Of a stretch of 64,000 nucleotides of DNA, positions 17,254 to 25,643 are shown one piece after another (position 1 is the first letter of the stretch; each line of letters begins with the position of its first letter). The stretch spans positions 22,859-86,858 of the forward strand of contig JAGYOG010000008.1 of NCBI GenBank assembly GCA_018399495.1, given 5' to 3'. The notes beneath the pieces are model-generated. The model was not told the origin of the DNA, did no database searches, and saw only the letters and a list, made by a program, of their open reading frames with translations. Source of the DNA: Sphaerochaeta sp. Lineage in GTDB: Bacteria > Spirochaetota > Spirochaetia > Sphaerochaetales > Sphaerochaetaceae. The translations under genes and the position numbers were made by a program.

Positions 17254-18123
17254 TTACTCGATATTACGAACCTGCTCGCGGATATTTTCCAATCCGTCTT
17301 TCATCTTGACCACCTGGATATTCAGTTCCACCATCTGGCTCTTGCTGCCAATGGTGTTGATCTCCCGATTCATTTCCTGACAGAGAAAATCTAGTCGCTT
17401 GCCTACCGGCTCTGTATCCTCAAGGAGAGCGTTGTACTCCTTCAAATGGATGGCCAAGCGCTTGATCTCTTCACTCACGGAATACTTGACCAACATAACC
17501 GCAACCTCACTGAGGATGCGGTTCTCATCATAGTTCTGGTCTCCCAGCATCTCCTCAAAGCGACTTCTGAGGTTGTTTTTTACTAATTCTTCGAGCTCAT
17601 CGGCATGACTGCTGACAACATTCAGGCCTGCTTGAATGACCTCTCCCAAACTCCTCAGGTCTGCCTTGGTAGAATTGCCTTCCCGTTGCTTGCTTTCAGC
17701 AAGTTGGCTCAGGGCTTCCTCCAAGGTAGAGAAGAGCAAGCCGCGATACTGCTCACTATCACTCTCCCTTACACTGGAAAGTACCTCTTCGCTTCCAAGA
17801 TAGTCCGATAGTTGGGGTTTGAGGGCCTTCCCTGAGAGCGCTGCAATCTGGGCAAAAGCATCGCTGTATTGCTGAACAGCTGTGGGGTCGACCGTTAGCT
17901 GGACATCACTGACCAAGTTCTTGACCCGGATGTTCACCTCGACGTGTCCACGCCTTGCAACTGCTTTCACCCGTTTATCTATCTCAATCTCAAAGGGAGA
18001 GAGATAGTAAGGAATATTGTGATTGATATCAAGATAGCGGTTGTTGTATGACTTCACTTCAACCGCGAGTTGGAACTTCTCGCAGACGGATTCAGAGAAT
18101 CCGTATCCTGTCATGCTGTTCAT
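17254..18123 (-). CDS. yicC: YicC-family endoribonuclease
   Basis: A 289-residue YicC protein. It begins with the hallmark MNSMTGYG and continues VEVKSYNNRYLDINHNIPYYLSPFE, and it ends with the DUF1732 segment KRLDFLCQEMNREINTIGSKS. E. coli YicC is an endoribonuclease linked to small-RNA decay. ATG overlaps the murC stop as ATGA, so the two are coupled. Confidence 0.93.
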   Translation of the reverse strand: MNSMTGYGFSESVCEKFQLAVEVKSYNNRYLDINHNIPYYLSPFEIEIDKRVKAVARRGHVEVNIRVKNLVSDVQLTVDPTAVQQYSDAFAQIAALSGKALKPQLSDYLGSEEVLSSVRESDSEQYRGLLFSTLEEALSQLAESKQREGNSTKADLRSLGEVIQAGLNVVSSHADELEELVKNNLRSRFEEMLGDQNYDENRILSEVAVMLVKYSVSEEIKRLAIHLKEYNALLEDTEPVGKRLDFLCQEMNREINTIGSKSQMVELNIQVVKMKDGLENIREQVRNIE

Positions 18124-19568
18124 TGGTAACTCCTTCGAATTTCGGCAATTTTCGGTCCAAGGGACCGGTTATTGCCAGCACCCATGGTAATACACAACCA
18201 TCGCTCTTGCAACCAAGCGGCGGCAATCTCCATGGCTGCTTCATCACTCGGTGCATAGGCTACCCCATCTCCAACGGACTTCCTGAGCAGTGAGAACAAC
18301 ATCAAGACGGGATCCTCTCTTTCTGAACCATCGTTACGGGCCGATGCATAGGTATTCTGGAGGATGAGCTGGTCACTCTGGGCAAGCACATCGGCAAATT
18401 GTTCCAATAATGCGGTGGTTCTGCTGGCTGTATGGGCTGAGAAGATCACTAAAAGGGGGTATCCAGGATACCGAAGACGAAGTTCTTCCAGGGATGTTTT
18501 GATCTCACTGGGATGGTGTGCATAGTCATCCAAATAGATCACCCCACCATCTCTGAACAACTCCTCGGTCCTTCCCTTGCATCCTTGATAACTGGCTAGA
18601 TGGGGCAAGAAAAGAGAAGTAAGGGTGGGAATCACCTCATCGGTAATGAGGCCTTTGTTTTCAACATAGAGCTTGGGTTCCGGTCGGTCAAGAACCATGG
18701 CAAGGGAGAGCACAAGAGCTCCAACATGGTCATCTACCAACGCTCTCGCGTGGCTGGTTACCGTAAAAGGAAGGTCTTCAAGCAAGGATAGTGTGTACCG
18801 GTTGCCTATTATCTGCTTAATCCTGAATGGGCCATCAGATAAGAATCCATAGCTGAGTACACTCACATCCTCACGTGTCTGCTCTGCATACGAACCAAGG
18901 GCTCTTGCACCAGGATCATCACTGCAAAAGATCAGGAATCCTCCACTCTGTAGATTATCAACAAGTGTTTCAAAGCTTCGCATGACATGTTCTTTGGAAG
19001 AAAAATAGTCAGGATGGTCATATTCCACTGAAGTAATCAACACACCTCTTAGTGAATACGAGTGAAAATGATCCTGGTACTCACACGCCTCAAAAAGTGC
19101 ACACTCCCTCCCCCCGGCTATCTCTTTCTGTGGTGCACCATAGATTGCGTAAAATGGGAATCGACCATTACATGCTTGTTTCAGTAGATGGGTAGCAACA
19201 GAACACGTGGTTGTCTTGCCATGTGTTCCTGCAACAGCGTAACTATCCTGTTGCTTGCTGAGATGTGCAATATAGTGTGGATAGGAATACAAAGAAAGAG
19301 AACGCTCACGTGCTTCCTGAAGAATTGGTAACGTATCACTGTAAGCACTGCTGTATATTACCTCTCCCGTATCAACGGGGAGCAACGACGCCTCAAATCC
19401 TTCAAACACAGAGATGCCTGCATCTTTCAGTGCAACATCACTGCTGAATACCTCGGCGGTATCACAACCGGAGACAGAGAACCCCCAGCGCCAGAGCAAC
19501 AATGCAAGACTGGACATACCAGTCCCTTTGATGCCTACCAAAAATACCTGAGTTCTCCTTGTCCGCAT
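18120..19568 (-). CDS. murC: UDP-N-acetylmuramate--L-alanine ligase (MurC-type)
   Basis: A 482-residue Mur ligase. The Rossmann segment FLVGIKGTGMSSLALLLWRWGFSVSG, the P-loop AVAGTHGKTTTCSVATHLL and HHPSEIKTSLEELRLRYPGYPLLVIFSAHTASRT are characteristic of MurC/Mpl. Mpl is the main alternative. The ATG at 19568 has GGAGG just upstream; a TTG at 19583 is less likely. A terminator with a 9-base U-tract ends only about 12 nt before this start. Treponemal and Sphaerochaeta relatives keep precursor synthesis even when, as in Sphaerochaeta, penicillin-binding proteins are lacking. Confidence 0.87.
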   Translation of the reverse strand: MRTRRTQVFLVGIKGTGMSSLALLLWRWGFSVSGCDTAEVFSSDVALKDAGISVFEGFEASLLPVDTGEVIYSSAYSDTLPILQEARERSLSLYSYPHYIAHLSKQQDSYAVAGTHGKTTTCSVATHLLKQACNGRFPFYAIYGAPQKEIAGGRECALFEACEYQDHFHSYSLRGVLITSVEYDHPDYFSSKEHVMRSFETLVDNLQSGGFLIFCSDDPGARALGSYAEQTREDVSVLSYGFLSDGPFRIKQIIGNRYTLSLLEDLPFTVTSHARALVDDHVGALVLSLAMVLDRPEPKLYVENKGLITDEVIPTLTSLFLPHLASYQGCKGRTEELFRDGGVIYLDDYAHHPSEIKTSLEELRLRYPGYPLLVIFSAHTASRTTALLEQFADVLAQSDQLILQNTYASARNDGSEREDPVLMLFSLLRKSVGDGVAYAPSDEAAMEIAAAWLQERWLCITMGAGNNRSLGPKIAEIRRSYQ

Positions 19569-19581
19569 CCCGCCCTCCAAC

Positions 19582-19611
19582 AAAAAAAAAGACTGCCACG
19601 AAAGACAGTCT
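19582..19611 (-). terminator. Terminator between the zinc-ribbon gene and murC
   Basis: Minus-strand stem AGACTG/CAGTCT (19590-19611) followed by an unbroken run of nine or more U residues. The murC ribosome-binding site begins within a few bases of the U-tract. Confidence 0.8.
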
Positions 19612-19630
19612 CAGCTTCAAGGTTGGTGCC

Positions 19631-19810
19631 TTATTTTGAGGCTGCAGCCTTAAGGTGGGCATTGCAAGGCTTGCAAACCTTGGCTTTTTCACCGTCGATT
19701 GTTACCTCGTAAAGCACCTTTACTCCGGTTCTCTTACAAACGGGACATTCGCCGCGGCCACCTTTCACCTCTTCATCGCGAATACCACTACCTCTATGTG
19801 CTTTGGACAT
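19631..19810 (-). CDS. Small Cys4 zinc-ribbon protein
   Basis: A 59-residue basic protein with two CxxC pairs, CPVCKRTG and CKPCNAH, that can form a zinc ribbon. A similar small protein is conserved in treponemes, but I know of no assigned function. I choose the second ATG at 19810 (AAGGAG eight bases upstream) over ATG 19816, which would sit only two bases from it. A terminator follows the gene. It may bind RNA or ribosomes, but this is only a guess. Confidence 0.78.
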   Translation of the reverse strand: MSKAHRGSGIRDEEVKGGRGECPVCKRTGVKVLYEVTIDGEKAKVCKPCNAHLKAAASK

Positions 19811-19889
19811 ATACATTACTCCTTACAGGTTCAAACGTTCACTCATCTGACTATACTGGTGGTCGACGTTGTATGTCAAGTACGAACAA

Positions 19890-20963
19890 TTACAAGCTTA
19901 CTGCAAAGGAAATCAAGAAGAGAGGATTGATACTGGCGGAAGAACCTACGTACCAGGCAGTGGGATACCCATACCCGACAGCAATCTTCAGGGTATCCAG
20001 CTGGGCATCCAGGGAGATGGTCTGCAACCCCCTGCTGAAGCTGAAAGCCAAGAGGTCGGAAGGCGTGGGTTTCTCCTCCCGGTATCCTACCAATAGGCTG
20101 ACAGACCATTTGGGAAGGAGCTGTAATTTTATCGACATGCCAAGACGAAGTTGTCGGTCCTCATCACTCCCAATATTCAAGAAATCAAATGCACCTTGCA
20201 TCTTCAAAAGATGCAACTGATTGGATGCATCATACGTAGGGGAACTGACCGAAAAACCCCAGTCAAGGGTCTTGAGCATTGAATTCCCGCTAATAATCAG
20301 GGTATCATCAGCCCTGGCATAAGCAAACTGGTTACTTACCACACCCATCTTAAACCACTTGTAGTCCAGGAGAAGCCCCATGCCAAAAGCCACATTTGAA
20401 CTACTGTTCAAGGATTCATAGCGTCCAATCGAAGTCTGCACAAGATAGTCTAGAAAGGTTCTGTCATCATGTATTTCAATCATCAGCCGCTCACTCTCAG
20501 CGGTGGCACGTACGGAAACCCCAAAATAGAAGGGAGCTCTACCGGTGGCCCAGTCAAATTGGAACATCGTGGTCTTATGACCATCATACGTACTCTCATT
20601 AGCAGCAATCTGGCGCTCTAACAAACTATTCCGATTTTGGACTGTAAACGCGAGACTACCAGCACTGAAACTAACGGTCCAGTCAGCAACTGGTTGTACG
20701 AGCCTTGGATTTGGTTCATTGTTCTTGATATACGTACTTTCTATCTGATCTTGATACCGCAGAGAAGCAAGCAGGTGAGTTTCCTCTCGACCAGGAAGTG
20801 CCAATAGGGCTGGATTCGCAACGAAGGAGTCTGATTCATAGTCCAGAGCAAGACCGGCGTTCCCCATGCCCCATGAAGCAGTGGATGCAAAATCCAAAGG
20901 GAAAGCCTGCAGGAAAGCAAGAGGCAAGAGTGCCAGCATTCCAGCTAATATCCAGCGTTTCAT
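19890..20963 (-). CDS. Putative outer-membrane beta-barrel protein
   Basis: A 357-residue exported protein. The signal peptide is KRWILAGMLALLPLAFLQAFP. The mature N-terminus reads WGMGNAGLALDYESDSFVANPALLAL, which resembles the start of PorV/FadL-type barrels ('GMGGAGxA...NPAxLA'). The remainder alternates amphipathic strands such as LRLGMSIKLQLLPKWSVSLLVGY and ends in an aliphatic beta signal (FLISFAVSL). Ligand unknown. The ATG at 20963 has AAGGAG about 11 bases upstream. It diverges from murE. Confidence 0.68.
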   Translation of the reverse strand: MKRWILAGMLALLPLAFLQAFPLDFASTASWGMGNAGLALDYESDSFVANPALLALPGREETHLLASLRYQDQIESTYIKNNEPNPRLVQPVADWTVSFSAGSLAFTVQNRNSLLERQIAANESTYDGHKTTMFQFDWATGRAPFYFGVSVRATAESERLMIEIHDDRTFLDYLVQTSIGRYESLNSSSNVAFGMGLLLDYKWFKMGVVSNQFAYARADDTLIISGNSMLKTLDWGFSVSSPTYDASNQLHLLKMQGAFDFLNIGSDEDRQLRLGMSIKLQLLPKWSVSLLVGYREEKPTPSDLLAFSFSRGLQTISLDAQLDTLKIAVGYGYPTAWYVGSSASINPLFLISFAVSL

Positions 20964-21075
20964 CAGATCATATTCTCCTTCCTTCCCAGCATACCAAAAA
21001 AAACAAAATAAGGACACCAATACTTACCGAACCTTTCTATTGTGGTTACGCCCTCACTACTGTTACCATAGAGAC

Positions 21076-22563
21076 ATGAAAACTTTACGGACACTTTTAA
21101 GCGCAATCGGTATTAACGATACGAGCGTTCCCGATACACTGATCATTGAACAAATCTGCCAACACTCACAGCTGTGCAAACCCCAATCAGTATTCTTCGC
21201 CTTCAAGGGACTCAGGGCTGATGGAAGACACTATATCAACGACGCTATTGAGAATGGTGCTGTGTGCATCATTGCAGAAGAAACAACAAGTCGCCCGAGG
21301 CTTCCCGTCACGGTTCACTACTATACTGCGAAACACCCACATACTGCATTTGCCTTGATGTGTTCAGCCTTCTATGATTACCCGCAGCAGAAACTCAGCA
21401 TTATCGGAATCAGTGGAACGGACGGGAAAAGCACCACCAGTGATTACCTCTATCAGATTCTTCAGAATCAGGGCATTAGAACTGGTCTTTTGACCACCGT
21501 CAATATGGACGATGGATCAGGGAAGGTAGACTCTCCCTTCCGCCAGAGCACACCAGAGGCAGACCAACTGCAGGAATTTCTTTTCAGATGCACCCAAAAT
21601 GGGGCTACCCATGTCGTGTTGGAGTGCACCAGTCATGCCCTGAGTAAAACATTTGACCGGCTTGGGGGAATCGAATTCAGCGCTGCCATAATCACCAAAG
21701 TAACCAGTGAACACCTCGAGTTCCACCATAGCCTGGATGAGTACACCAACGCTAAGGTTAATTTGGTGCGCGCACTGAAAGAAGACGGAATCATGATAAC
21801 AAGTACCGACAATCCCAGGATTGGTGCGTTTAGTGAAGCCCTCTCCCCTACACAGCAAGCAATCATCCTTGGCCTGGATGTTCCCATGCGTATAGAGTTC
21901 ATGGGATACCAGGGAGTGGTAGTGGAAATACTAGGCAAAAGAATTCACACACCACTACTCCTTCCAAGCTTGGCAACCAACTCACTGCTTGCAGTGTTCT
22001 GTGCTGCGCGCCTATTGCACAAACCGACAGAAGACCTGCTTCCTCTCATCGAACTGATTGAACCGGTCAAGGGAAGGATGCAACTGATTGAAAACTCCTT
22101 GGGAGTACGGGCAATTATTGATTTCGCCCACACCGAGGATGCATATGAAGGTATCTTTTTCTTCGCAAAACGTACCAGTGAAGGGGGAGACCTGATTGCT
22201 GTCTTTGGTTCAGCAGGAGAGAGGGACACCATCAAACGTTCTCCCATGGGGAAAATAGCCAATAGGTATTGCTCTACCATAATTCTTACTGAAGAAGATC
22301 CAAGATATGAAGGAAACCAAGTAATTTTCAGCGATCTACGGTTTCTCATGCACAACCCTGCCTGTACTGTTCTTGAGATCGAAAACCGCAGGGAAGCAAT
22401 CAATAAAGCGGTTTCACTTGCACAGTCTGGAGACACCCTGCTTTTCTTGGGAAAAGGACATGAAAGGACCATAGAGAAGGAATCAGAGAAAATTCCTTGG
22501 GATGAAATTACTGAAGTGAAGAATGCACTGAGAGCTGAGGAGCAAAGAAAACAATGCAGGTAG
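21076..22563 (+). CDS. murE: UDP-MurNAc-tripeptide synthetase (MurE-type)
   Basis: A 495-residue Mur ligase that adds the third, diamino residue of the peptidoglycan stem. The P-loop is GISGTDGKSTTSDYL at about residue 112-126, with ECTSHAL and HHSLDEYTNAKVNL. IDFAHTEDAYEGIF and VFGSAGERDTIKRSPMGKIA follow. The segment at the usual DNPR specificity motif reads TEEDPRYE at about residues 405-412; DNPR marks diaminopimelate enzymes, so another amino acid is likely. Ornithine is the residue known in several spirochaetes. The gene overlaps ddl by 10 nt. The start shows no strong ribosome-binding site. Confidence 0.88.
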   Translation: MKTLRTLLSAIGINDTSVPDTLIIEQICQHSQLCKPQSVFFAFKGLRADGRHYINDAIENGAVCIIAEETTSRPRLPVTVHYYTAKHPHTAFALMCSAFYDYPQQKLSIIGISGTDGKSTTSDYLYQILQNQGIRTGLLTTVNMDDGSGKVDSPFRQSTPEADQLQEFLFRCTQNGATHVVLECTSHALSKTFDRLGGIEFSAAIITKVTSEHLEFHHSLDEYTNAKVNLVRALKEDGIMITSTDNPRIGAFSEALSPTQQAIILGLDVPMRIEFMGYQGVVVEILGKRIHTPLLLPSLATNSLLAVFCAARLLHKPTEDLLPLIELIEPVKGRMQLIENSLGVRAIIDFAHTEDAYEGIFFFAKRTSEGGDLIAVFGSAGERDTIKRSPMGKIANRYCSTIILTEEDPRYEGNQVIFSDLRFLMHNPACTVLEIENRREAINKAVSLAQSGDTLLFLGKGHERTIEKESEKIPWDEITEVKNALRAEEQRKQCR

Positions 22564-23630
22564 CGCTACTCTACGGGGGACGATCTGCAGAGCATGAGGT
22601 TTCTATCAACAGTGCCTTAACAATCCATCAAGCATTGTTGCAAGCAGGATACTCGGTCCTTTTGATTGCCATTACCCTCGGTGGGAGATGGTTCCTGCAA
22701 CACGAGCTGAATCGTCAATTTGATACATCCCAACCACTAATGCTCAGACCTGGCTTGGGTATCTTCAAAGGAGAAGAAAAACTCCCAGTGGATGCAGCCT
22801 TTGCAACCACTCATGGGTATCAAGGAGAGGATGGAAACCTCCAGGGAACCTGTCTGCTCTGCAATATCCCCCTCTGTGGTTGTGATACGCTCAGCAGTGC
22901 GATCGGCATGCATAAGGCTATCGCCTCTGCCCTGTTTTCTGCTCACGGCATTCCCACGGTACCCTCAACCACGATTGATTGCTACCAGCTTAACACACTC
23001 AACCGAGGGCTCTTCGATACCATTTGCGCTACCCACGGCCAGAACCTGTTTATCAAACCAGAGAATGCAGGGTCCTCGGTAGGAGTGAAAGCGCTAACCA
23101 ATTCGACATATCATGCTTTTCTGGAAGCAGTCGAGGACGCAAAGCGATACAGTGAACGAGTATTGGTTCAGCCATTCATGAAATCCATCGTCGAGGTAGA
23201 GTGTGCCATACTGAGGACAGAGGATGGCACCTTGCATGTAGCAGGGCCTGGAAGAGTCATAGACCCCGCTAAAGATAAAGAAGGCTTTTTAAGTTATGCT
23301 CACAAGTATGGTCAGATTGATACAGCCCATATACACGTTCCAGCCAAGCTACCTCCGGCCATGGAGAACCAAATCAGGAACTATGCCCGTAATGCATTTC
23401 TAGCAATCAAGGCTGACGGCTATGCCAGGGTGGATTTCTTCGTTCAGGGAGAGGACATCTTCCTAAATGAAATCAATACCAGCCCTGGAATGACAGGACA
23501 GAGTCACTACCCTGTGTTGATGGCATCCATTGGATTTGATTTACCCAGCGTGGTCACGAGCTTGGTCAACCACGCATTACAACGAAAAAGAGAGGAGCGA
23601 GGGCGTTGTTTCACACCGCCAAAACCATGA
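22554..23630 (+). CDS. ddl: D-alanine--D-alanine ligase
   Basis: A 358-residue ATP-grasp ligase that makes D-Ala-D-Ala for peptidoglycan. LLYGGRSAEHEVSINSA is the N-terminal signature. HGYQGEDGNLQG, KPENAGSSVGVKAL and the C-terminal VDFFVQGEDIFLNEINTSPGMTGQSHYPVL complete the ATP-grasp and omega-loop motifs. It follows murE with overlap, so precursor peptide genes are coupled. The end overlaps dinB. Confidence 0.95.
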   Translation: MQVALLYGGRSAEHEVSINSALTIHQALLQAGYSVLLIAITLGGRWFLQHELNRQFDTSQPLMLRPGLGIFKGEEKLPVDAAFATTHGYQGEDGNLQGTCLLCNIPLCGCDTLSSAIGMHKAIASALFSAHGIPTVPSTTIDCYQLNTLNRGLFDTICATHGQNLFIKPENAGSSVGVKALTNSTYHAFLEAVEDAKRYSERVLVQPFMKSIVEVECAILRTEDGTLHVAGPGRVIDPAKDKEGFLSYAHKYGQIDTAHIHVPAKLPPAMENQIRNYARNAFLAIKADGYARVDFFVQGEDIFLNEINTSPGMTGQSHYPVLMASIGFDLPSVVTSLVNHALQRKREERGRCFTPPKP

Positions 23631-24811
23631 TGGAGTTTGAACCTGTCATTTTCCATGTTGATATGGATGCTTTCTATGCAGCAATCGAGGTCCTCGACAA
23701 CCCCTCGTACGCTGGCACCTGCCTGCTTATCGGAGGGAATAGTTCCAGGGGGGTGGTTGCTACGGCCAGCTACGAGGCCAGAAAGTTTGGCATCCACTCC
23801 GCAATGCCAATGGCACAAGCACTTCGCCTCTGTCCACATGCTGTGGTGGTAAAACCCCGCATGGCCCGGTACAGCCAGGTAAGCCTTCAGGTCATGGATA
23901 TTCTCAAACAGTTCTCCTCTGATCTCCAGCAGATTTCAATCGACGAGGCCTTCCTCGATATGACTGGGACCAGAAGATTGTTCGGCATCCCCCGTCAGGC
24001 AGGAGAGTTGTTGAAGGAGCGGGTCAAGGAAAAGACAGGCTTGACCATTTCAGTAGGAATCGGAGCAAGTCGCTTTATTGCGAAGATGGCAAGTGACTAT
24101 GATAAGCCTGATGGTTTGTGCAGGGTATCACAAGGCAAGGAGATAGCTTTCATCGATGCAGTGGGCCTGCAGAAGCTCTGGGGTGTAGGGAAAGTCACCC
24201 AAGCCTTGCTTGCAAAACACCACATCAGAACAACAAAGGAACTACGCACCTATTCAATGGATTCTTTGCAGTCACTCTTCGGGAAGAGCATGGGCAACTT
24301 TCTCTATCTTGTCTGCAGGGGCATTGACCCTGGAATCTTCTGTGGTGAAGCGAAAAGCCATTCCATCTCAACCGAGACAACCTTTGAGAGTGATGTCTCA
24401 TCCCTCTCCGTCCTGGAGCAGACCTTGCTCTCGATGAGCCATGAGGTAATGTTCCGTGCACTGGAAGAGAAACAGATAGGAAGGACTGTGGGAATCAAGG
24501 TAAGGCTGCCTGACTTTACCACCTATACGCTCCAGATAACCCCACAGGGAACCATTTACAGTGCTGAACAGATCTACCATCTGGTAAAACAGTTGCTGAT
24601 GCAGAAATGGCATGACGGAACCCCCATCAGATTGATCGGGGTTGGGCTCTATCAACTCTATGAAGGTAGTCGGCCGCTGCAAGAGGAACTCTTTGAGGAT
24701 CCGTACCAGAAAAAACGAAAGATTGAACAAGTAGTGCTTGCCCTGCAGAAACAGGGCAAGCAGGTATTCAAGGCCAAGAATCTGGAACAAACTACGCCAT
24801 CAGAGCAGTAA
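23606..24811 (+). CDS. dinB: DNA polymerase IV (Y-family)
   Basis: A Y-family translesion polymerase of up to 401 residues. FHVDMDAFYAAIE holds the first metal-binding aspartates and SIDEAFLDMTG the second catalytic Asp-Glu pair. SVGIGASRFIAKMASDYDKPDG and LWGVGKVT are the palm/thumb signatures; the little-finger domain covers about residues 235-350. TTG 23606 has GAGGAG eight bases upstream. ATG 23627 would form an ATGA overlap with ddl but lacks a site. The 3' end overlaps the convergent oxidoreductase beta-subunit gene by 20 nt. Confidence 0.94.
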   Translation: MFHTAKTMMEFEPVIFHVDMDAFYAAIEVLDNPSYAGTCLLIGGNSSRGVVATASYEARKFGIHSAMPMAQALRLCPHAVVVKPRMARYSQVSLQVMDILKQFSSDLQQISIDEAFLDMTGTRRLFGIPRQAGELLKERVKEKTGLTISVGIGASRFIAKMASDYDKPDGLCRVSQGKEIAFIDAVGLQKLWGVGKVTQALLAKHHIRTTKELRTYSMDSLQSLFGKSMGNFLYLVCRGIDPGIFCGEAKSHSISTETTFESDVSSLSVLEQTLLSMSHEVMFRALEEKQIGRTVGIKVRLPDFTTYTLQITPQGTIYSAEQIYHLVKQLLMQKWHDGTPIRLIGVGLYQLYEGSRPLQEELFEDPYQKKRKIEQVVLALQKQGKQVFKAKNLEQTTPSEQ

Positions 24812-25643
24812 GGTCCTTCACGCTGCGCTTTCGCTTGAATAGCGGAGTATCCTCTTCCTGATAGGCTGGATGCATTTCAGCTAGGGATGGTTGTTCCTCT
24901 GGGTTTTTATAGAGAACACCCAAGGGGAACGGATCATTCTCCATTGACTTTGTAAGTGATTGTATCTTGTTTGAGGAGTCCCAATCATCACCAAGGACAT
25001 AGCTGTGTTCCTTGTACCAGGCAAAGGTATTCACCTTGTTGAAGGATACACAGGGATCAAAGATATCAACCAAGGCATACCCCTTATGGGCAATAGCCTG
25101 TTTGACGACATCCTTGGTCAACTCACGGTTTCCTACAAAGGTACGTGCTACAAACCCAGCTCCCAAAGTGATGGCAAGTGCCAAAGGATTCAAAGGCTCC
25201 AAGATAACTCCTTCAGTCTGCAGTGGCGTCTTGAATCCTCTTGGGCTGGTAGGACTAGCCTGACCTTTGGTCAAACCATACACCATGTTGTTATGTACCA
25301 AATGCACAATGTTTGGATTTCTTCTGACGGTGTGCAGGAAGTGGTTTCCCCCTTCTCCGTACATATCACCATCTCCACCCTCAGCAATAACCAGCAGCTC
25401 AGGATTCGTCAGCGAAATTGCCGTTGCCACAGGGAGACCACGTCCATGTAAGCCGTTGAAGAAGGAGGTGTTCACATACTGCGGCATCTTGGCTGCTTGG
25501 CCTATACCACTGGAGATAACAACGTTCGTTGGGTCGACATCCAACTCGTCAAGACTCTCCTTGAGCAGTTGAAGCAGTAAGAAGTTTCCACAACCAGGGC
25601 ACCATGCTATATCGCCTTTTATGTCAAATCGTGTTTCTTTCAT
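24792..25643 (-). CDS. 2-oxoacid:acceptor oxidoreductase, beta subunit
   Basis: A 283-residue TPP-binding subunit. DIAWCPGCGNFLLLQLL supplies cysteines for a [4Fe-4S] cluster, and EGGDGDMYGEGGNHFLHTVRRNPNIVHLVHNNMVYGLTKGQ holds the GDGD...NN thiamine-pyrophosphate motif. The late DPC (FDPCVSF) is the family's additional cluster ligand. With the alpha subunit it would oxidise 2-oxoglutarate or another 2-oxoacid to an acyl-CoA and reduce ferredoxin. ATGA overlap with the upstream alpha gene; GGGGAGG ribosome-binding site. Confidence 0.92.
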   Translation of the reverse strand: MKETRFDIKGDIAWCPGCGNFLLLQLLKESLDELDVDPTNVVISSGIGQAAKMPQYVNTSFFNGLHGRGLPVATAISLTNPELLVIAEGGDGDMYGEGGNHFLHTVRRNPNIVHLVHNNMVYGLTKGQASPTSPRGFKTPLQTEGVILEPLNPLALAITLGAGFVARTFVGNRELTKDVVKQAIAHKGYALVDIFDPCVSFNKVNTFAWYKEHSYVLGDDWDSSNKIQSLTKSMENDPFPLGVLYKNPEEQPSLAEMHPAYQEEDTPLFKRKRSVKDLTALMA

